A stretch of 64,000 nucleotides of DNA from the NCBI RefSeq assembly GCF_050589605.1, contig NZ_JBNGOO010000010.1, one strand, 5' to 3'. This stretch comes from Granulosicoccus sp947495035 (GTDB taxonomy: Bacteria; Pseudomonadota; Gammaproteobacteria; Granulosicoccales; Granulosicoccaceae). Under the pieces are notes generated by a model that did no database searches, was not told the DNA's origin, and saw nothing but the letters and a program-made list of their open reading frames with translations. Each line of letters starts with the position of its first letter. The first letter of the stretch is position 1. This document shows positions 16,935 to 26,213 of this stretch, in pieces. The translations under genes and the position numbers were made by a program.

Positions 16935-18815
16935 ATGCGAAATCGGTGGGTATTCAGAGTGGACAAGCAAACGCGCAGATGTGTCAGAAAACCAGCATCT
17001 GCAACCGGCATCATTACCATGTACGCATTGCTTTCCAGCAGTCTGCCTGCAGCCGCTCAGGACTGGTGTGCCGGCAAGATCACTGATCGCCAATCCCGTA
17101 CTGTCACCGCCATGGACAGACCAGACGTGCGGCAGTCCTATACCGACCCCGCATTCGGTACACGCGTCACTCGCGTAACCAATGCCACTTATGGCACGGC
17201 TCATCGCACCTTGTACAACACAGTGCAACCATGGAATGCAGACGAGTCTCTGCTGATGCTCTACCACACCGGCGACAGCACCGCAGGGCACCACCTCTAC
17301 AATGGCAAGACCTATGAATACATTCGCCCCATGGAGTTCTCGGCGGCAGATATAGAAGGCATCTACTGGGATGCTCAGGATGCGTCAAGCCTGTACTTCA
17401 TCCAGCGCCGCCCCACTGATGACCCCTTGTTCGGCAAACTGGTCAGATACAATGTGCAGACGCGTGAGCGCAGTCTGGTGGCCGATCTCGACCCCATCTG
17501 CGGTCCACCTGCCGAGCGTCGTGGCAAGACCGCCAAGGGTGGCAATGACATCCAGGGGCTTGGTGGAGACCTGGTAGGCTTGCGATGCCAGAACAACGAT
17601 GTCCATGGCAATTCGTCCGATATCAGCTTTCATGTCAATGTGCGTACAGGACAGATCAGTCAGCCGGTTGCGCTCGACCCTGCCAGACCACAAGGCGGCA
17701 ATGCCTTCGGGTTTCGTCCAGACGTAGCCGCAGCACCCCTGCCCAGTGGACAACGTGTTCTCGTACAGGACAGCGTATTCGATGCCGGCATGAACTTTCT
17801 GTATCGACTGGACAGCACCCTCGGCTCCTTCACGGCCAGGGACGGGCGGCGATACTCGGTGCCAAAGCTGGAACACCAGACCATTGGACAGATGCCCAAT
17901 GGTAATGATGCGGTTTTCTCCCCTCGCTACGACGAACTGGAGAACGGTTGCAACGCGGACAGTGACGGGGGGCAGGGTGCAATCGTTGCTCACGATATCC
18001 AGGCAGATCGTTGCCAGGTCATGGTCGGCCGCAGCACCGGCTGGAACTATCCCCTGAAAGGCGTACACCTGTCAGCAGTGTCGAATCAAAATCCCGGCTG
18101 GGTCACCATGACGACCATCGGCTATGGCAATCTGAGCTATCTGCACAATGGCCAGAGTGCCCCCTTGCTGTTTTCGGAACTGAGCCTGACCCACGCCAAC
18201 CCGGACAATCCGACCACCTGCCGCCTCGCCCACACCAGAACCATGGGCAAGTCAGCCAGCAAGGGATCAACTTATCGTGGCGCCTACTTCGGTGAACCCC
18301 ACGCTGTGATGAGCCCCAGTGGTTCACGAATTCTGTTCAACTCGGACTGGCATGACTCCGGCTCTGTCGATACCTACGCCGTCGAGCTGGAAGATCTGTC
18401 GGTCACCGCCCTTCAACCTCTGGCAGCCACAGCGCAACGCTCGGCGGCGGTGGTGTCAATGACGGCTCACGGCACCGACAGCACCAACGCTCCTGACAAC
18501 GCCGACAACGCGGTTTACCGCCTGCAGCCCCTGGTGCGATCTGCAGAGCAGCCTCCACGCGTCTATGTCAATTTCGTGGACAGCAATCAGGGACGGAGCG
18601 ACCGTGTCAGCATTGCGCGTGCTGGCACACCCGACAGTCAGTTGCTGATGTGGCTGTATACCAACGGAACCCAGCAACTGGGCGAACGCGGCCCTGACCA
18701 TGGACAACTCGACTTTCTGCAGCAATACCTGGGAACCGGAAACTTCGAGGCGCGTCTGTTCACCAACGGTAAATTCGACACGGCGGTACACCGGATACCC
18801 TTTACCATCCCCTGA
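16935..18815 (+). CDS. Secreted beta-propeller-like protein
   Basis: A 626-aa frame. The N-terminus is basic and then hydrophobic (IITMYALLSSSLPAAA, near 27-42), consistent with a long signal peptide cleaved before QDWC; the start is uncertain. The rest reads like a TolB/PD40-type beta-propeller: NADESLLMLYHTGD, YWDAQDASSLYFIQRR, HQTIGQMPNGNDAVFSPRYD and HAVMSPSGSRILFNSDWHD. Several conserved-looking His residues (near HGNSSDISFH, KGVHLS and GEPHAV) recall oligogalacturonate-lyase-like propellers, but I cannot assign a reaction. The C-terminal ~130 residues form a separate beta-rich region. It stands alone, 250 bp before an MscS channel gene. Confidence 0.75.
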   Translation: MRNRWVFRVDKQTRRCVRKPASATGIITMYALLSSSLPAAAQDWCAGKITDRQSRTVTAMDRPDVRQSYTDPAFGTRVTRVTNATYGTAHRTLYNTVQPWNADESLLMLYHTGDSTAGHHLYNGKTYEYIRPMEFSAADIEGIYWDAQDASSLYFIQRRPTDDPLFGKLVRYNVQTRERSLVADLDPICGPPAERRGKTAKGGNDIQGLGGDLVGLRCQNNDVHGNSSDISFHVNVRTGQISQPVALDPARPQGGNAFGFRPDVAAAPLPSGQRVLVQDSVFDAGMNFLYRLDSTLGSFTARDGRRYSVPKLEHQTIGQMPNGNDAVFSPRYDELENGCNADSDGGQGAIVAHDIQADRCQVMVGRSTGWNYPLKGVHLSAVSNQNPGWVTMTTIGYGNLSYLHNGQSAPLLFSELSLTHANPDNPTTCRLAHTRTMGKSASKGSTYRGAYFGEPHAVMSPSGSRILFNSDWHDSGSVDTYAVELEDLSVTALQPLAATAQRSAAVVSMTAHGTDSTNAPDNADNAVYRLQPLVRSAEQPPRVYVNFVDSNQGRSDRVSIARAGTPDSQLLMWLYTNGTQQLGERGPDHGQLDFLQQYLGTGNFEARLFTNGKFDTAVHRIPFTIP

Positions 18816-19062
18816 CAAGACGCGAGCCCTGTGACAGGTCCAAGGCAGGTTACAGAATTCAAGGGCAGACAGCGGCTCAACCTGATCCGCCTCCTTCGGA
18901 ACAAGGGCGGCAGGCCGGGAAGCATGGAGTGCCGTGAGCCACTTCCGGCGAGTGAAGCTTGTGGAGCGAAATTTGCAATTTCATACGCTATCCTTGCCGA
19001 CCGGGCGTAAAGCCGCAAATCGACAGACACCACTTTTCATCAGGGCCGCAGTTTTCACGAGC

Positions 19063-20751
19063 ATGATCATGCAGATTCGCTTTCTTCTCCTGCTATTCCT
19101 GTGCTGCCTGCCTCCGGCAACAGGGTGGGCTCAAAGCGAAACGGATGCACCGGCGAGAAGTATCGACGCTGAAGACATGCAGGCCATACGCCTGGATGAG
19201 CTGGCGCGACTGCTGCAGAAAAAGACCGCACAGCGAACCGAGCTGGAGAACTCCCTCGCCGGTAGAAGCGACCCCATCCCGGCCGACAAGCAGAAGACAC
19301 TAAACAATCTGAATCGCGATATCGGCAATCTGTCGGACACGTTCGAGATGATCGCTCTGAGCAATATGGACACCTCCCTGTTGCGAGGCGCAGATGTCGT
19401 GACCACCGACTGGCGGCAAGATCTGCTCGACATCCTGAATCCGCTGATCGAATCACTGAAATCGATCACCAAGCGACCGCGCCAGGTAGCCGAGGCTCGC
19501 GATACCGTCTTTCGCAGCGAAGCCCGCTTGCAGATCACCAGGCAGGCAGTCAGTGAACTCGAGGCCATTCCTGCGGGCACTCTCGATGAAGAGGCAACAT
19601 TGCGCGTTGCCAACCTACTCTCCAAGTGGCGCGATGAGCAGGCGCAGTACGAGCAGCAACGTCTGGTTGCTCAGGCTCAGTTGGAGCGCCTCAGCGAAGA
19701 TCAGGAAACCTTCTTCGAAGGCATCTGGCCTGCCACTCGTCTGTTTCTGCTTGGTCGCGGACTGACTCTGGTCATCGCTCTGGCAACCGGGTTTCTGACC
19801 TGGGCACTGATGCGTTTCCTGTGGTGGACCTACACCACACGCTTCACCACCAAGGACCAACGGCGCAACAGTACCTGGTTCCGGCTACTGGAATACAGCT
19901 TCTACCTGGTGACCATTCTGATCATCGTGATGGTCACTCTGGTGGTGCTCTACGTTCGGGAAGATCTGTTGCTTCTCGCCATCGCCTTTCTGCTGATCGT
20001 CGCAACGGCGCTGGGGCTTCGGCAGTATCTGCCTCGATACGTCCGGGAGGCACGCCTGCTGTTGAATCTGGGCGCGGTCAGGGAGGATGAGCGGATCGTC
20101 TACAATGGCCTGCCCTGGCAAGTCATGTCACTGAACCTTCATACGGTGCTGCGCAACCCGGCACTGGACGGTGTCATACGATTACCTCTTGAGGTCATCG
20201 GCACCCTGGTATCCCGGCCAGTGAAGAACAATCTGTGGTTCCCCAGCAATCGTGGAGACTACGTCATTCTGCCTGATGGCACCTTTGGTCAGATACGTGT
20301 TCAGACGCCAGACCTGGTGGAAATCTCGGTCAAGGGCGGTATGACGATGACCTACAGTACTCAGGATTTCTATGGTATCAACCTCATCAACCTGTCCCGC
20401 GACAAGACCTTCGGCGTGTCCGTGACGTTCGGATTCGATTACGCTCTGCAGTCAATCAGTCTGACCGAAGTTCCCGAAACGCTACGAGGGGACGTGCAGA
20501 ACGCACTGGAAGAGGCTGGCTACGGGAAACACCTGGAAAAGCTGATCGTCGAACTGGCCAGTGCGAATGCCTCTTCCCTCGATTTTCTGATCTTCGCCAC
20601 GATGAGTAGCGACGTGGCCAGTGACTACTTCAAGCTCAACCGCCTGATTCAGCAGACCTGCGTAGCTGCAGCCAATGCCAACGACTGGAATATCCCGTTT
20701 CCGCAGTTGACCATTCACAACGCCAGCGCAGAAAAAAGCAACACCGGCTGA
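19063..20751 (+). CDS. MscS-family mechanosensitive channel with large periplasmic N-terminus
   Basis: Start placed at ATG 19063 (562 aa), which opens a signal peptide (IRFLLLLFLCCLPPATGWA); longer starts add an unlikely basic leader. Residues about 25-230 form a charged, helical periplasmic domain. Transmembrane helices follow (LFLLGRGLTLVIALATGFL, FYLVTILIIVMVTLVVLY, LLLLAIAFLLIVATALGL), then the MscS beta domain: GDYVILPDGTFGQI, GGMTMTYSTQDFY and FGVSVTFGFDY. It releases osmolytes on hypo-osmotic shock or is a channel-like regulator. Convergent with the next MscS gene, only 22 bp away. Confidence 0.9.
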   Translation: MIMQIRFLLLLFLCCLPPATGWAQSETDAPARSIDAEDMQAIRLDELARLLQKKTAQRTELENSLAGRSDPIPADKQKTLNNLNRDIGNLSDTFEMIALSNMDTSLLRGADVVTTDWRQDLLDILNPLIESLKSITKRPRQVAEARDTVFRSEARLQITRQAVSELEAIPAGTLDEEATLRVANLLSKWRDEQAQYEQQRLVAQAQLERLSEDQETFFEGIWPATRLFLLGRGLTLVIALATGFLTWALMRFLWWTYTTRFTTKDQRRNSTWFRLLEYSFYLVTILIIVMVTLVVLYVREDLLLLAIAFLLIVATALGLRQYLPRYVREARLLLNLGAVREDERIVYNGLPWQVMSLNLHTVLRNPALDGVIRLPLEVIGTLVSRPVKNNLWFPSNRGDYVILPDGTFGQIRVQTPDLVEISVKGGMTMTYSTQDFYGINLINLSRDKTFGVSVTFGFDYALQSISLTEVPETLRGDVQNALEEAGYGKHLEKLIVELASANASSLDFLIFATMSSDVASDYFKLNRLIQQTCVAAANANDWNIPFPQLTIHNASAEKSNTG

Positions 20752-20773
20752 CCCCGAAGCGCAGTGCCGTCCG

Positions 20774-21730
20774 TCACTCTGCTCGGGATTCGCCAGACTC
20801 GACGCTCCGTGCCTTTCTGGGTACATCTGCCTTCCCGGCTGGCCAGCCTTCGCGCTGTTTCCGACGATCGCCGTCGGTTTCTTCGGTCTGGTCATGCCAC
20901 AACACCACGCTGGTGGGATAGGGCATGTCTATGCCATTATCGTCAAGATTGACATACACCGCCTCGATCACCCTGCCAAAGGTATGAATCACGGTGGAAC
21001 GGTCAGACTTCGTCCACCAACGCAACCGTATGTTGTTGGAAAAATCAGCCATGGCTATCGGAATCACCTCTGGCGCAGGATCCTTCAGCACACCTTCACA
21101 TTCAGAGGCAGCCTCCAGAATCAACCTCTTGGCATCCTCCCAGCTGTCATTGCAGCCAACGCCGATATCATACTCGGAGCGAATGGCATCAAAGGCGGTT
21201 TTGACAACCACCGCGTTGGTATAGATATCGGAATTGGGGATGACGACACGCGTGCCGTCATAGGTCTTCAGAAAAGTCGCCCGTGTTTCAATCTTCTCCA
21301 CGGTCCCTTCATGCCCACCTGAGACGATCTGATCACCAACCTGAAAGGGCTGTCTCAGCAGGATCAGAATGCCTGCCAACATGTTCTGCAGGATATCCTT
21401 GAAGGCGAAACCGATGGCGACGGAACCTACGCCGAGACCTGCCAGAATATCGCCGGGCTTCACTGACGGTGCAATGATCGATACCGCAAGCATGCCACCA
21501 ACCAGAATGATTCCCCATTTGATCAGGGCGCTGGCCACCTCCCCCAGGGATTGTCGGTCCCGTGCGGCAGCCCGGCTTCGGGTCAATCTCGCCAGTAACC
21601 ATGCGATACCAATCGCGGCGACCAACACGACCAGCGCAACGGCAATATTGGGCAACAATCGCAGGAAACCATCAAGCCAGGCATCCAGCTTCTCGAAGAT
21701 ATTGCCTGTGTCGGCATCGATTTCATCCAC
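20774..21730 (-). CDS. Small-conductance mechanosensitive channel (MscS)
   Basis: A 318-aa protein of canonical MscS plan. Transmembrane helices are near 27-48 (LPNIAVALVVLVAAIGIAWL) and 68-88. The pore-lining helix GDILAGLGVGSVAIGFAFKD (near 95-114) is followed by the beta domain FQVGDQIVSGGHEGTVEKI and RVVIPNSDIYTN. The C-terminal tail (about 285-318) is polar and very basic, an extension after the alpha-beta domain. The gene lies 45 bp downstream of the host-attachment-like gene on the same strand, so the two may be co-transcribed. Confidence 0.93.
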   Translation of the reverse strand: MDEIDADTGNIFEKLDAWLDGFLRLLPNIAVALVVLVAAIGIAWLLARLTRSRAAARDRQSLGEVASALIKWGIILVGGMLAVSIIAPSVKPGDILAGLGVGSVAIGFAFKDILQNMLAGILILLRQPFQVGDQIVSGGHEGTVEKIETRATFLKTYDGTRVVIPNSDIYTNAVVVKTAFDAIRSEYDIGVGCNDSWEDAKRLILEAASECEGVLKDPAPEVIPIAMADFSNNIRLRWWTKSDRSTVIHTFGRVIEAVYVNLDDNGIDMPYPTSVVLWHDQTEETDGDRRKQREGWPAGKADVPRKARSVESGESRAE

Positions 21731-21775
21731 GTCGTATCAACCTCTTCGAGTATGCCAGTGTTTCATGTATCAGCA

Positions 21776-22177
21776 TCAGCTTGTCAGCGATCGCACGATG
21801 TCCGCATCGTTGGCAGTCGTCAACGTCTTTGCATGTTCCGACAGAAGGCGGTCGTTGACCGCTTTGTCCAGGCTTGGACGAATCTGCCCCAGTGTTTGCG
21901 GATCTGCGACCAGCACCAGTTGATCAAATCGATTTCCGTGAGCGGCCTGATTCAGGTGATGCGCCAGCTGTTTGGCGAACGTTGCTTCGTCGGTCTCTTG
22001 CCAGGATGACTCAACTGGCCGGTTCCCCGCCGGGCCATCATCATCCAGAGAGCTTGGCTCCAGCTCACCCACTTTCTTCAATACCAGTGACCCATCGCTG
22101 GCAGAATTGCGGTACAGCTGCGCTTGTGTTCCATCAGCCACAACGATGAGACAGTCATGTGGATAGTTCTTGCTCAT
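21776..22177 (-). CDS. Host attachment family protein (AtsE-like)
   Basis: A 133-aa protein with the pattern of the Host_attach family: CLIVVADGTQAQLYRN at the N-terminus, an internal GNRPVESSWQETDEATFAKQL, and the ending VLVADPQTLGQIRPSLDK ... VNDRLLSEHAKTLT. The family was named from an Agrobacterium plant-attachment locus and resembles the eRF1/baeRF release-factor fold, but its biochemical role is unclear and it is common in bacteria with no plant host. It probably shares a transcript with the downstream MscS gene. Confidence 0.85.
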   Translation of the reverse strand: MSKNYPHDCLIVVADGTQAQLYRNSASDGSLVLKKVGELEPSSLDDDGPAGNRPVESSWQETDEATFAKQLAHHLNQAAHGNRFDQLVLVADPQTLGQIRPSLDKAVNDRLLSEHAKTLTTANDADIVRSLTS

Positions 22178-22466
22178 GGGTTCGTTTTCCTGGCGTCGGG
22201 TTAACGGCCAAGGTACATTCCTGACCTTGATGCAAACGCCTATTGAAAAACTTATCCATCTCTACAGCCTGGCCATGCGACCTGAACCCAAGCAGAATCA
22301 GGTGAATGACTGCAACCCATACGCCTGGAGTTGCATTATCCCGACGAAGCGACTACGGTGACGTCGCAATATCCTGCCACTTCGACCAAGACGGCCTGTT
22401 GGTATTCGGCGGTGTGAGCATTGTCAGCCCCCGGCTCATGGTGGACGGACAATCACATCGGAGGAT

Positions 22467-23297
22467 TTACGCCTGCCCCGGTGTCTGAATCATCGCTGGC
22501 GCCTGAACCTCCTTGCCTCCCGCCTCGCGAATGCCCAGCTTTCCGCGGACGCTCAAGTCACTGATGAATTCGAACTGATCACGCATGTCGAACGGATACG
22601 CCTTGAGTTTGTAGTGTGACCCCCAGGGAACCTCGGCAAGGATGACCAGTACCGGTTTGGAATAATCCAGATAGGCACTGGTCAGTGCGATATCGTGTAG
22701 CACAGTGCGAATAGCTGCAGCATCGTGAGCTGCGTCCAGATAGAAATCTGCCACGCACATCAATGTCTGCTCACCGTCGTTGGAATTACTGATGTTGTTG
22801 TCCCAGATTCGATCATGGGCAATGGTGATGATGTCATCATCAGGCGTTCGCAGGGTAATGGCACGCAAACCAACCTGTTGCACCTCGCCGTAATCGTCTT
22901 CGATCTTCACCCAATCACCCGGCCGATAGGTACGCTCGAAAATTGCCACGACTCCCGCAATCAGGCTGCTGGCCAGGTCCTTGAACGCAAAGCCGATGGC
23001 AACGCTGACGGCACCGGCAATGACCAGAAAATTCTGCAACGTGATGTTGAAGATGATCGGTATGATCATCAACACCGACGCTGCCAGCAGACACAGACGA
23101 ATGAACGGGACAGCAGCCAGAAAATACAACCTCAGCCTGCTCGGCCCGTGTCTTGCCAGCACCGGTAGCAGTTTGCGAGTGATGTAGATCAGAAACCAGA
23201 CTGAGACAATGATGATGAAAATCTGGGTGAAGCTGATATCACTGATGTCATTGATCAGTTTCGAAGCCTTGACATCTCCGGTAGTCAGACTGGCCAT
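22467..23297 (-). CDS. MscS-family mechanosensitive channel
   Basis: A 276-aa protein. Helices near 23-45 (FTQIFIIIVSVWFLIYI) and 62-85 (RLYFLAAVPFIRLCLLAAS) precede the pore helix FLVIAGAVSVAIGFAFKDLA (near 107-126). The beta domain follows with RPGDWVKIEDDYGEVQQVGLR and TIAHDRIWDNNISN. It is shorter than the other two channels here, and its C-terminal domain looks reduced. It starts 28 bp after the stop of the 394-aa hypothetical gene, so they likely form an operon, which may give a clue to that protein's role. Confidence 0.92.
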   Translation of the reverse strand: MASLTTGDVKASKLINDISDISFTQIFIIIVSVWFLIYITRKLLPVLARHGPSRLRLYFLAAVPFIRLCLLAASVLMIIPIIFNITLQNFLVIAGAVSVAIGFAFKDLASSLIAGVVAIFERTYRPGDWVKIEDDYGEVQQVGLRAITLRTPDDDIITIAHDRIWDNNISNSNDGEQTLMCVADFYLDAAHDAAAIRTVLHDIALTSAYLDYSKPVLVILAEVPWGSHYKLKAYPFDMRDQFEFISDLSVRGKLGIREAGGKEVQAPAMIQTPGQA

Positions 23298-23325
23298 GTT
23301 CTGCTCGCTGTGTTCAGTAGAATGA

Positions 23326-24510
23326 TTAGAAATGTGCCATCGTCATGCCGGAGTTGGACAGTGTTGTCCAGATGACCGGATAGGCCGTTGCGAGACAACG
23401 CAGCGCACCATCATGACGCTCGATGAATCCGGAACGTATCAATGCCACAACCAGATTGGACTCGCCTATCGAAGGCAGTACCGAACCGAGAATCTCATCG
23501 GGCAAGGAACCGTGTATCAGCAAGGCTTGCAATACCAGACAGGCAGCGCGTTCATGCCCGCGAGGCAGGGTCGGCGGCTGTCCTCTGACAACCCAGAAAA
23601 CCGTTGTCTTGCTCTCGGCCTCCTGCTGTTTATCCACCTCATCAGCCTCATCGGCCTCTTGTTCTGATTCTTCCACCTGATCTGCACGCTCGGCTTCCGT
23701 GCGCAGACTTCGACGCCAGAGTTGCCAGGCTATCCAGGGTATGCCGGCACTGTCGTCGGCAAGTTGCGCCATGAAATCTTCGGAGAACGTGCCATCCTCG
23801 CTTCGACGAAGCAACTCCTTGCCGTCCGAGTGATCACGAAAGGTAATCGACTGGTCCGATTGCTCCGAGAGCAGCGACAGCAACCATTCCCCGAGGCTGT
23901 CGGCATTCATGGGAGCCAGAGAGTCAGGTGCCGGTAATACCAGATCGGCGTTGACCGATTTCTTCAGATAGATCCAGGTCCAGCTGCTGCAGGATACGAG
24001 ACAACTGCGGGATGTATTCTGCAAGGCTGACAGCAACGCACGAATATGCCTCAGTCCCTGCCGATGGCGAACAAACCAGTCCTCGAGCTTCGGAATGACC
24101 AGAGGCCCCTGCCCCACCGGCAGGTTTACCTCCGCGCGATCTCTGGACAACAGCTCGGAACGATCAGGAGCAGTGAGAATATCCATGCCATGCATCTCGG
24201 CCCAGCTTGCCACCCTGTTCGATCGATCACAGGGGGGGAATACCAGCAAGTGCAGATGCTCATCACCGGACTCGTCATTCATCCTGTCCAGGTAGGCCTT
24301 GTCCATGGCCTGAAAGACAAAGTCGCAATCCGGCTCTCTGGAAAAGGCACGTATACACTCGATACTGGCCAGCGATAGCTGATCTTCTGTCACCGTGACT
24401 TCGGAACCCTGGTCAACGATCTTCTTGCGCAACGCCTGATACCAGTCTTCCAGACGGTTCACCGCAGGCCCGGCCGGTCGCTCATGATCATCGAGAGGTA
24501 TGATTTCCAT
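23326..24510 (-). CDS. Conserved hypothetical protein linked to MscS gene
   Basis: I do not recognise this 394-aa protein. ATG 24510 is preferred over the TTG codon nine bases upstream; no Shine-Dalgarno is obvious. It has no signal peptide or membrane helix, so it is probably cytoplasmic. Notable parts are ASIECIRAFSREPDCDFVFQ near 50-70, the Cys/Trp cluster SCLVSCSSWTWIYLKKSVN near 173, an acidic Glu/Asp-rich stretch near 275-305 (VEESEQEADEADEVDKQQE), and a possible C-terminal winged-helix-like part (LVLQALLIHGSLPDEIL ... VVALIRSGFIERHDG). It precedes an MscS channel gene by 28 bp on the same strand. Confidence 0.65.
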   Translation of the reverse strand: MEIIPLDDHERPAGPAVNRLEDWYQALRKKIVDQGSEVTVTEDQLSLASIECIRAFSREPDCDFVFQAMDKAYLDRMNDESGDEHLHLLVFPPCDRSNRVASWAEMHGMDILTAPDRSELLSRDRAEVNLPVGQGPLVIPKLEDWFVRHRQGLRHIRALLSALQNTSRSCLVSCSSWTWIYLKKSVNADLVLPAPDSLAPMNADSLGEWLLSLLSEQSDQSITFRDHSDGKELLRRSEDGTFSEDFMAQLADDSAGIPWIAWQLWRRSLRTEAERADQVEESEQEADEADEVDKQQEAESKTTVFWVVRGQPPTLPRGHERAACLVLQALLIHGSLPDEILGSVLPSIGESNLVVALIRSGFIERHDGALRCLATAYPVIWTTLSNSGMTMAHF

Positions 24511-24724
24511 ATAATACAAGTCTTAATTCTGTGTTGTTATCTGGAAATTCCGCCAGCGTACCCACTGACAGGCATGCGCAGAACGATCCTGTTTCAACCT
24601 GTCGCTTCTTCCACCTGATGAGAATTACATTCTCATCGACACTTCAGGCAAGCCGATGTTGGCAAATCGGTGATTCGTTCTTCCCTTCTGACACCCGTAA
24701 CCGGCGCGGAGCAGAACTGGCCCC

Positions 24725-24810
24725 GACCTCATCGACCTCATCGACCTCATCGACCTCATCGACCTCATCGACCTCATCGACCTCATCGACCTCATCGACC
24801 TCATCGACCT
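24725..24810. repeat. Tandem repeat, 9-bp unit GACCTCATC, at least nine copies, runs into gap
   Basis: Nine and a half perfect units of GACCTCATC end in the N run. No repeat is seen on the far side of the gap (from 24909). The array lies about 215 bp upstream of the minus-strand 394-aa gene. Confidence 0.95.
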
Positions 24811-24908
24811 NNNNNNNNNNNNNNNNNNNNNNNNNNNNNNNNNNNNNNNNNNNNNNNNNNNNNNNNNNNNNNNNNNNNNNNNNNNNNNNNNNNNNNNNNN
24901 NNNNNNNN
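24811..24908. other. Assembly gap (98 N) at the end of a 9-bp repeat array
   Basis: A run of 98 N following the GACCTCATC array. The real length of the array and any sequence inside the gap are unknown. Confidence 0.98.
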
Positions 24909-25053
24909 CTTCAGTCAAGCATACGCCAGATGAAGCAGCAGCTGATGCGATCTACCCGAATATGCCAAAGCACGGTAACGCAGCGTTCCGGCGCTTCCAG
25001 ACGAGAACGAGCTCACATTGCTGACACATCTCCTGGACTACTCATGACTTACA

Positions 25054-25368
25054 ATGACCATCACACATGACAATGAAGGGAAACCGGAGACCGTGAAATC
25101 CGACGCCGACAAGCTCTTGAAAAAGCATGGACAACTCAACCAGCTGGATTCAGTGAAAGTGGTTAGCCATGTACAGCGACAAAGCGGCGACTGGATCGTC
25201 AATACCCTGATGCTCGAAGGATACGACGTGCCGTTCAAGTACAACAGGAAGGAACAATATCGGAGCCTGCAGGGAGCCCCCGTCAATCTCACCTATTACC
25301 CTCAAACGGAAACGGTTGCCGGCATGGATTTCGAGATAATGAAGGTGGTACGAATTCGCAGAAGCTGA
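25054..25368 (+). CDS. Small conserved-looking hypothetical protein
   Basis: A 104-aa cytoplasmic protein with coherent composition: a charged helical N-terminus (DADKLLKKHGQLN), then alternating beta-like stretches VKVVSHVQRQSGDWIVNTLMLEG, VPFKYNRKEQYRSLQGAPVNLTYYP and FEIMKVVRIRRS. No family motif is known to me. A GTG codon near 25094, preceded by GGAG, is an alternative start. It stands alone between the repeat gap and a non-coding stretch. Confidence 0.6.
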   Translation: MTITHDNEGKPETVKSDADKLLKKHGQLNQLDSVKVVSHVQRQSGDWIVNTLMLEGYDVPFKYNRKEQYRSLQGAPVNLTYYPQTETVAGMDFEIMKVVRIRRS

Positions 25369-25798
25369 ATGCGGACCCCACGTTGTCTCGGCCTCGCAGG
25401 CATTCGGGTGACATTGCACATGCAGGTAGCAAGATCATCATCTGCTGGAAAGCTGCAGCATGACGCTGCTTTCCTTGCAGTGGCCGCGTGTTCTGAGCGT
25501 CCATTGCATCCGTGTTCAGACGGTCGAGAAGGGAACTGTTGTCTGATCAATACCCCAGCCAGCCAGGCTGACGAGCGTCCGGCTTCGGCCACAACCGCCA
25601 CGTCTCTACCGTATCTGCCCAGGTGCTCCGCCGTTCGACCTCTGATCCGAACTGACCCTGGTCTGTGAGCTGTACGACATAACCGATAATATTGCTGAAT
25701 ACCGTTGCATCATTGCCGAGAACCCGAAAACGGCCGCCTTGTCGGCAACAGCAGGCAAGTGCCTGAGTTCACATGAGATTACGGGGAAAACTCTGAAC
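25369..25798. other. Intergenic region, nothing recognised
   Basis: About 430 bp between two small plus-strand genes. Short frames on either strand have no supporting start sites or protein-like composition, and I see no strong hairpin or repeat. Confidence 0.35.
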
Positions 25799-26035
25799 AT
25801 GAACAACGTTACCTCAATCACAGCGAAGCACTCCAGACTTCAGGAAATCAATTCGAAACGCGCAGCGCGAGGGCTCCCCGCACTCGACGATCTGCATGCA
25901 AAGTGGCTACTCGAACTCTCTCCGCTGCTGACCTTGCAGGATTTCGCACTGGGATCCAGAGATGCGCAGAACATCGCTCGCGAGCAGCTGAAAGCCGTGG
26001 AAGCCTTGTCCACCCCGAAAAGACGAGCCGCCTGA
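25799..26035 (+). CDS. Small hypothetical protein
   Basis: From ATG 25799, a 78-aa helical basic protein (HSRLQEINSKRAARGLPALDDLHAKWLLELSPLL in part), ending in PKRRAA. The length and composition suggest a small cytoplasmic protein. A longer start at 25739 would add 20 residues without improving the ribosome site. A strong hairpin lies just downstream, supporting it as the last gene of a transcript. Confidence 0.45.
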   Translation: MNNVTSITAKHSRLQEINSKRAARGLPALDDLHAKWLLELSPLLTLQDFALGSRDAQNIAREQLKAVEALSTPKRRAA

Positions 26036-26055
26036 GCCGCTCGAAGTCAGAAACC

Positions 26056-26085
26056 GGACTGCACGGCGCCCGGCCCGTGCAGTCC
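26056..26085. terminator. Strong hairpin between convergent genes
   Basis: GGACTGCACGG pairs perfectly with CCGTGCAGTCC over 11 bp around an 8-base loop. It lies between the end of the 78-aa gene (plus) and the end of the LysR gene (minus). No T-run follows on either strand, so it may be a bidirectional or factor-assisted terminator or an mRNA-stabilising hairpin. Confidence 0.6.
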
Positions 26086-26213
26086 GACTCGGCAATTCAC
26101 GTCATGCCTGTTCGAGACACCCCGCCCCATTACCTTGCCATGCGACGCTTGCCCAGCGATCTTGCCAGACGACATGGCCAGTTGATTCCACGCTGAGACT
26201 GTCAGCATGAATA

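Noticed and set aside
24531..25070. Plus-strand frame through the GACCTCATC array and N gap
   Set aside because: Made only of repeat and N translation, with no start signal.
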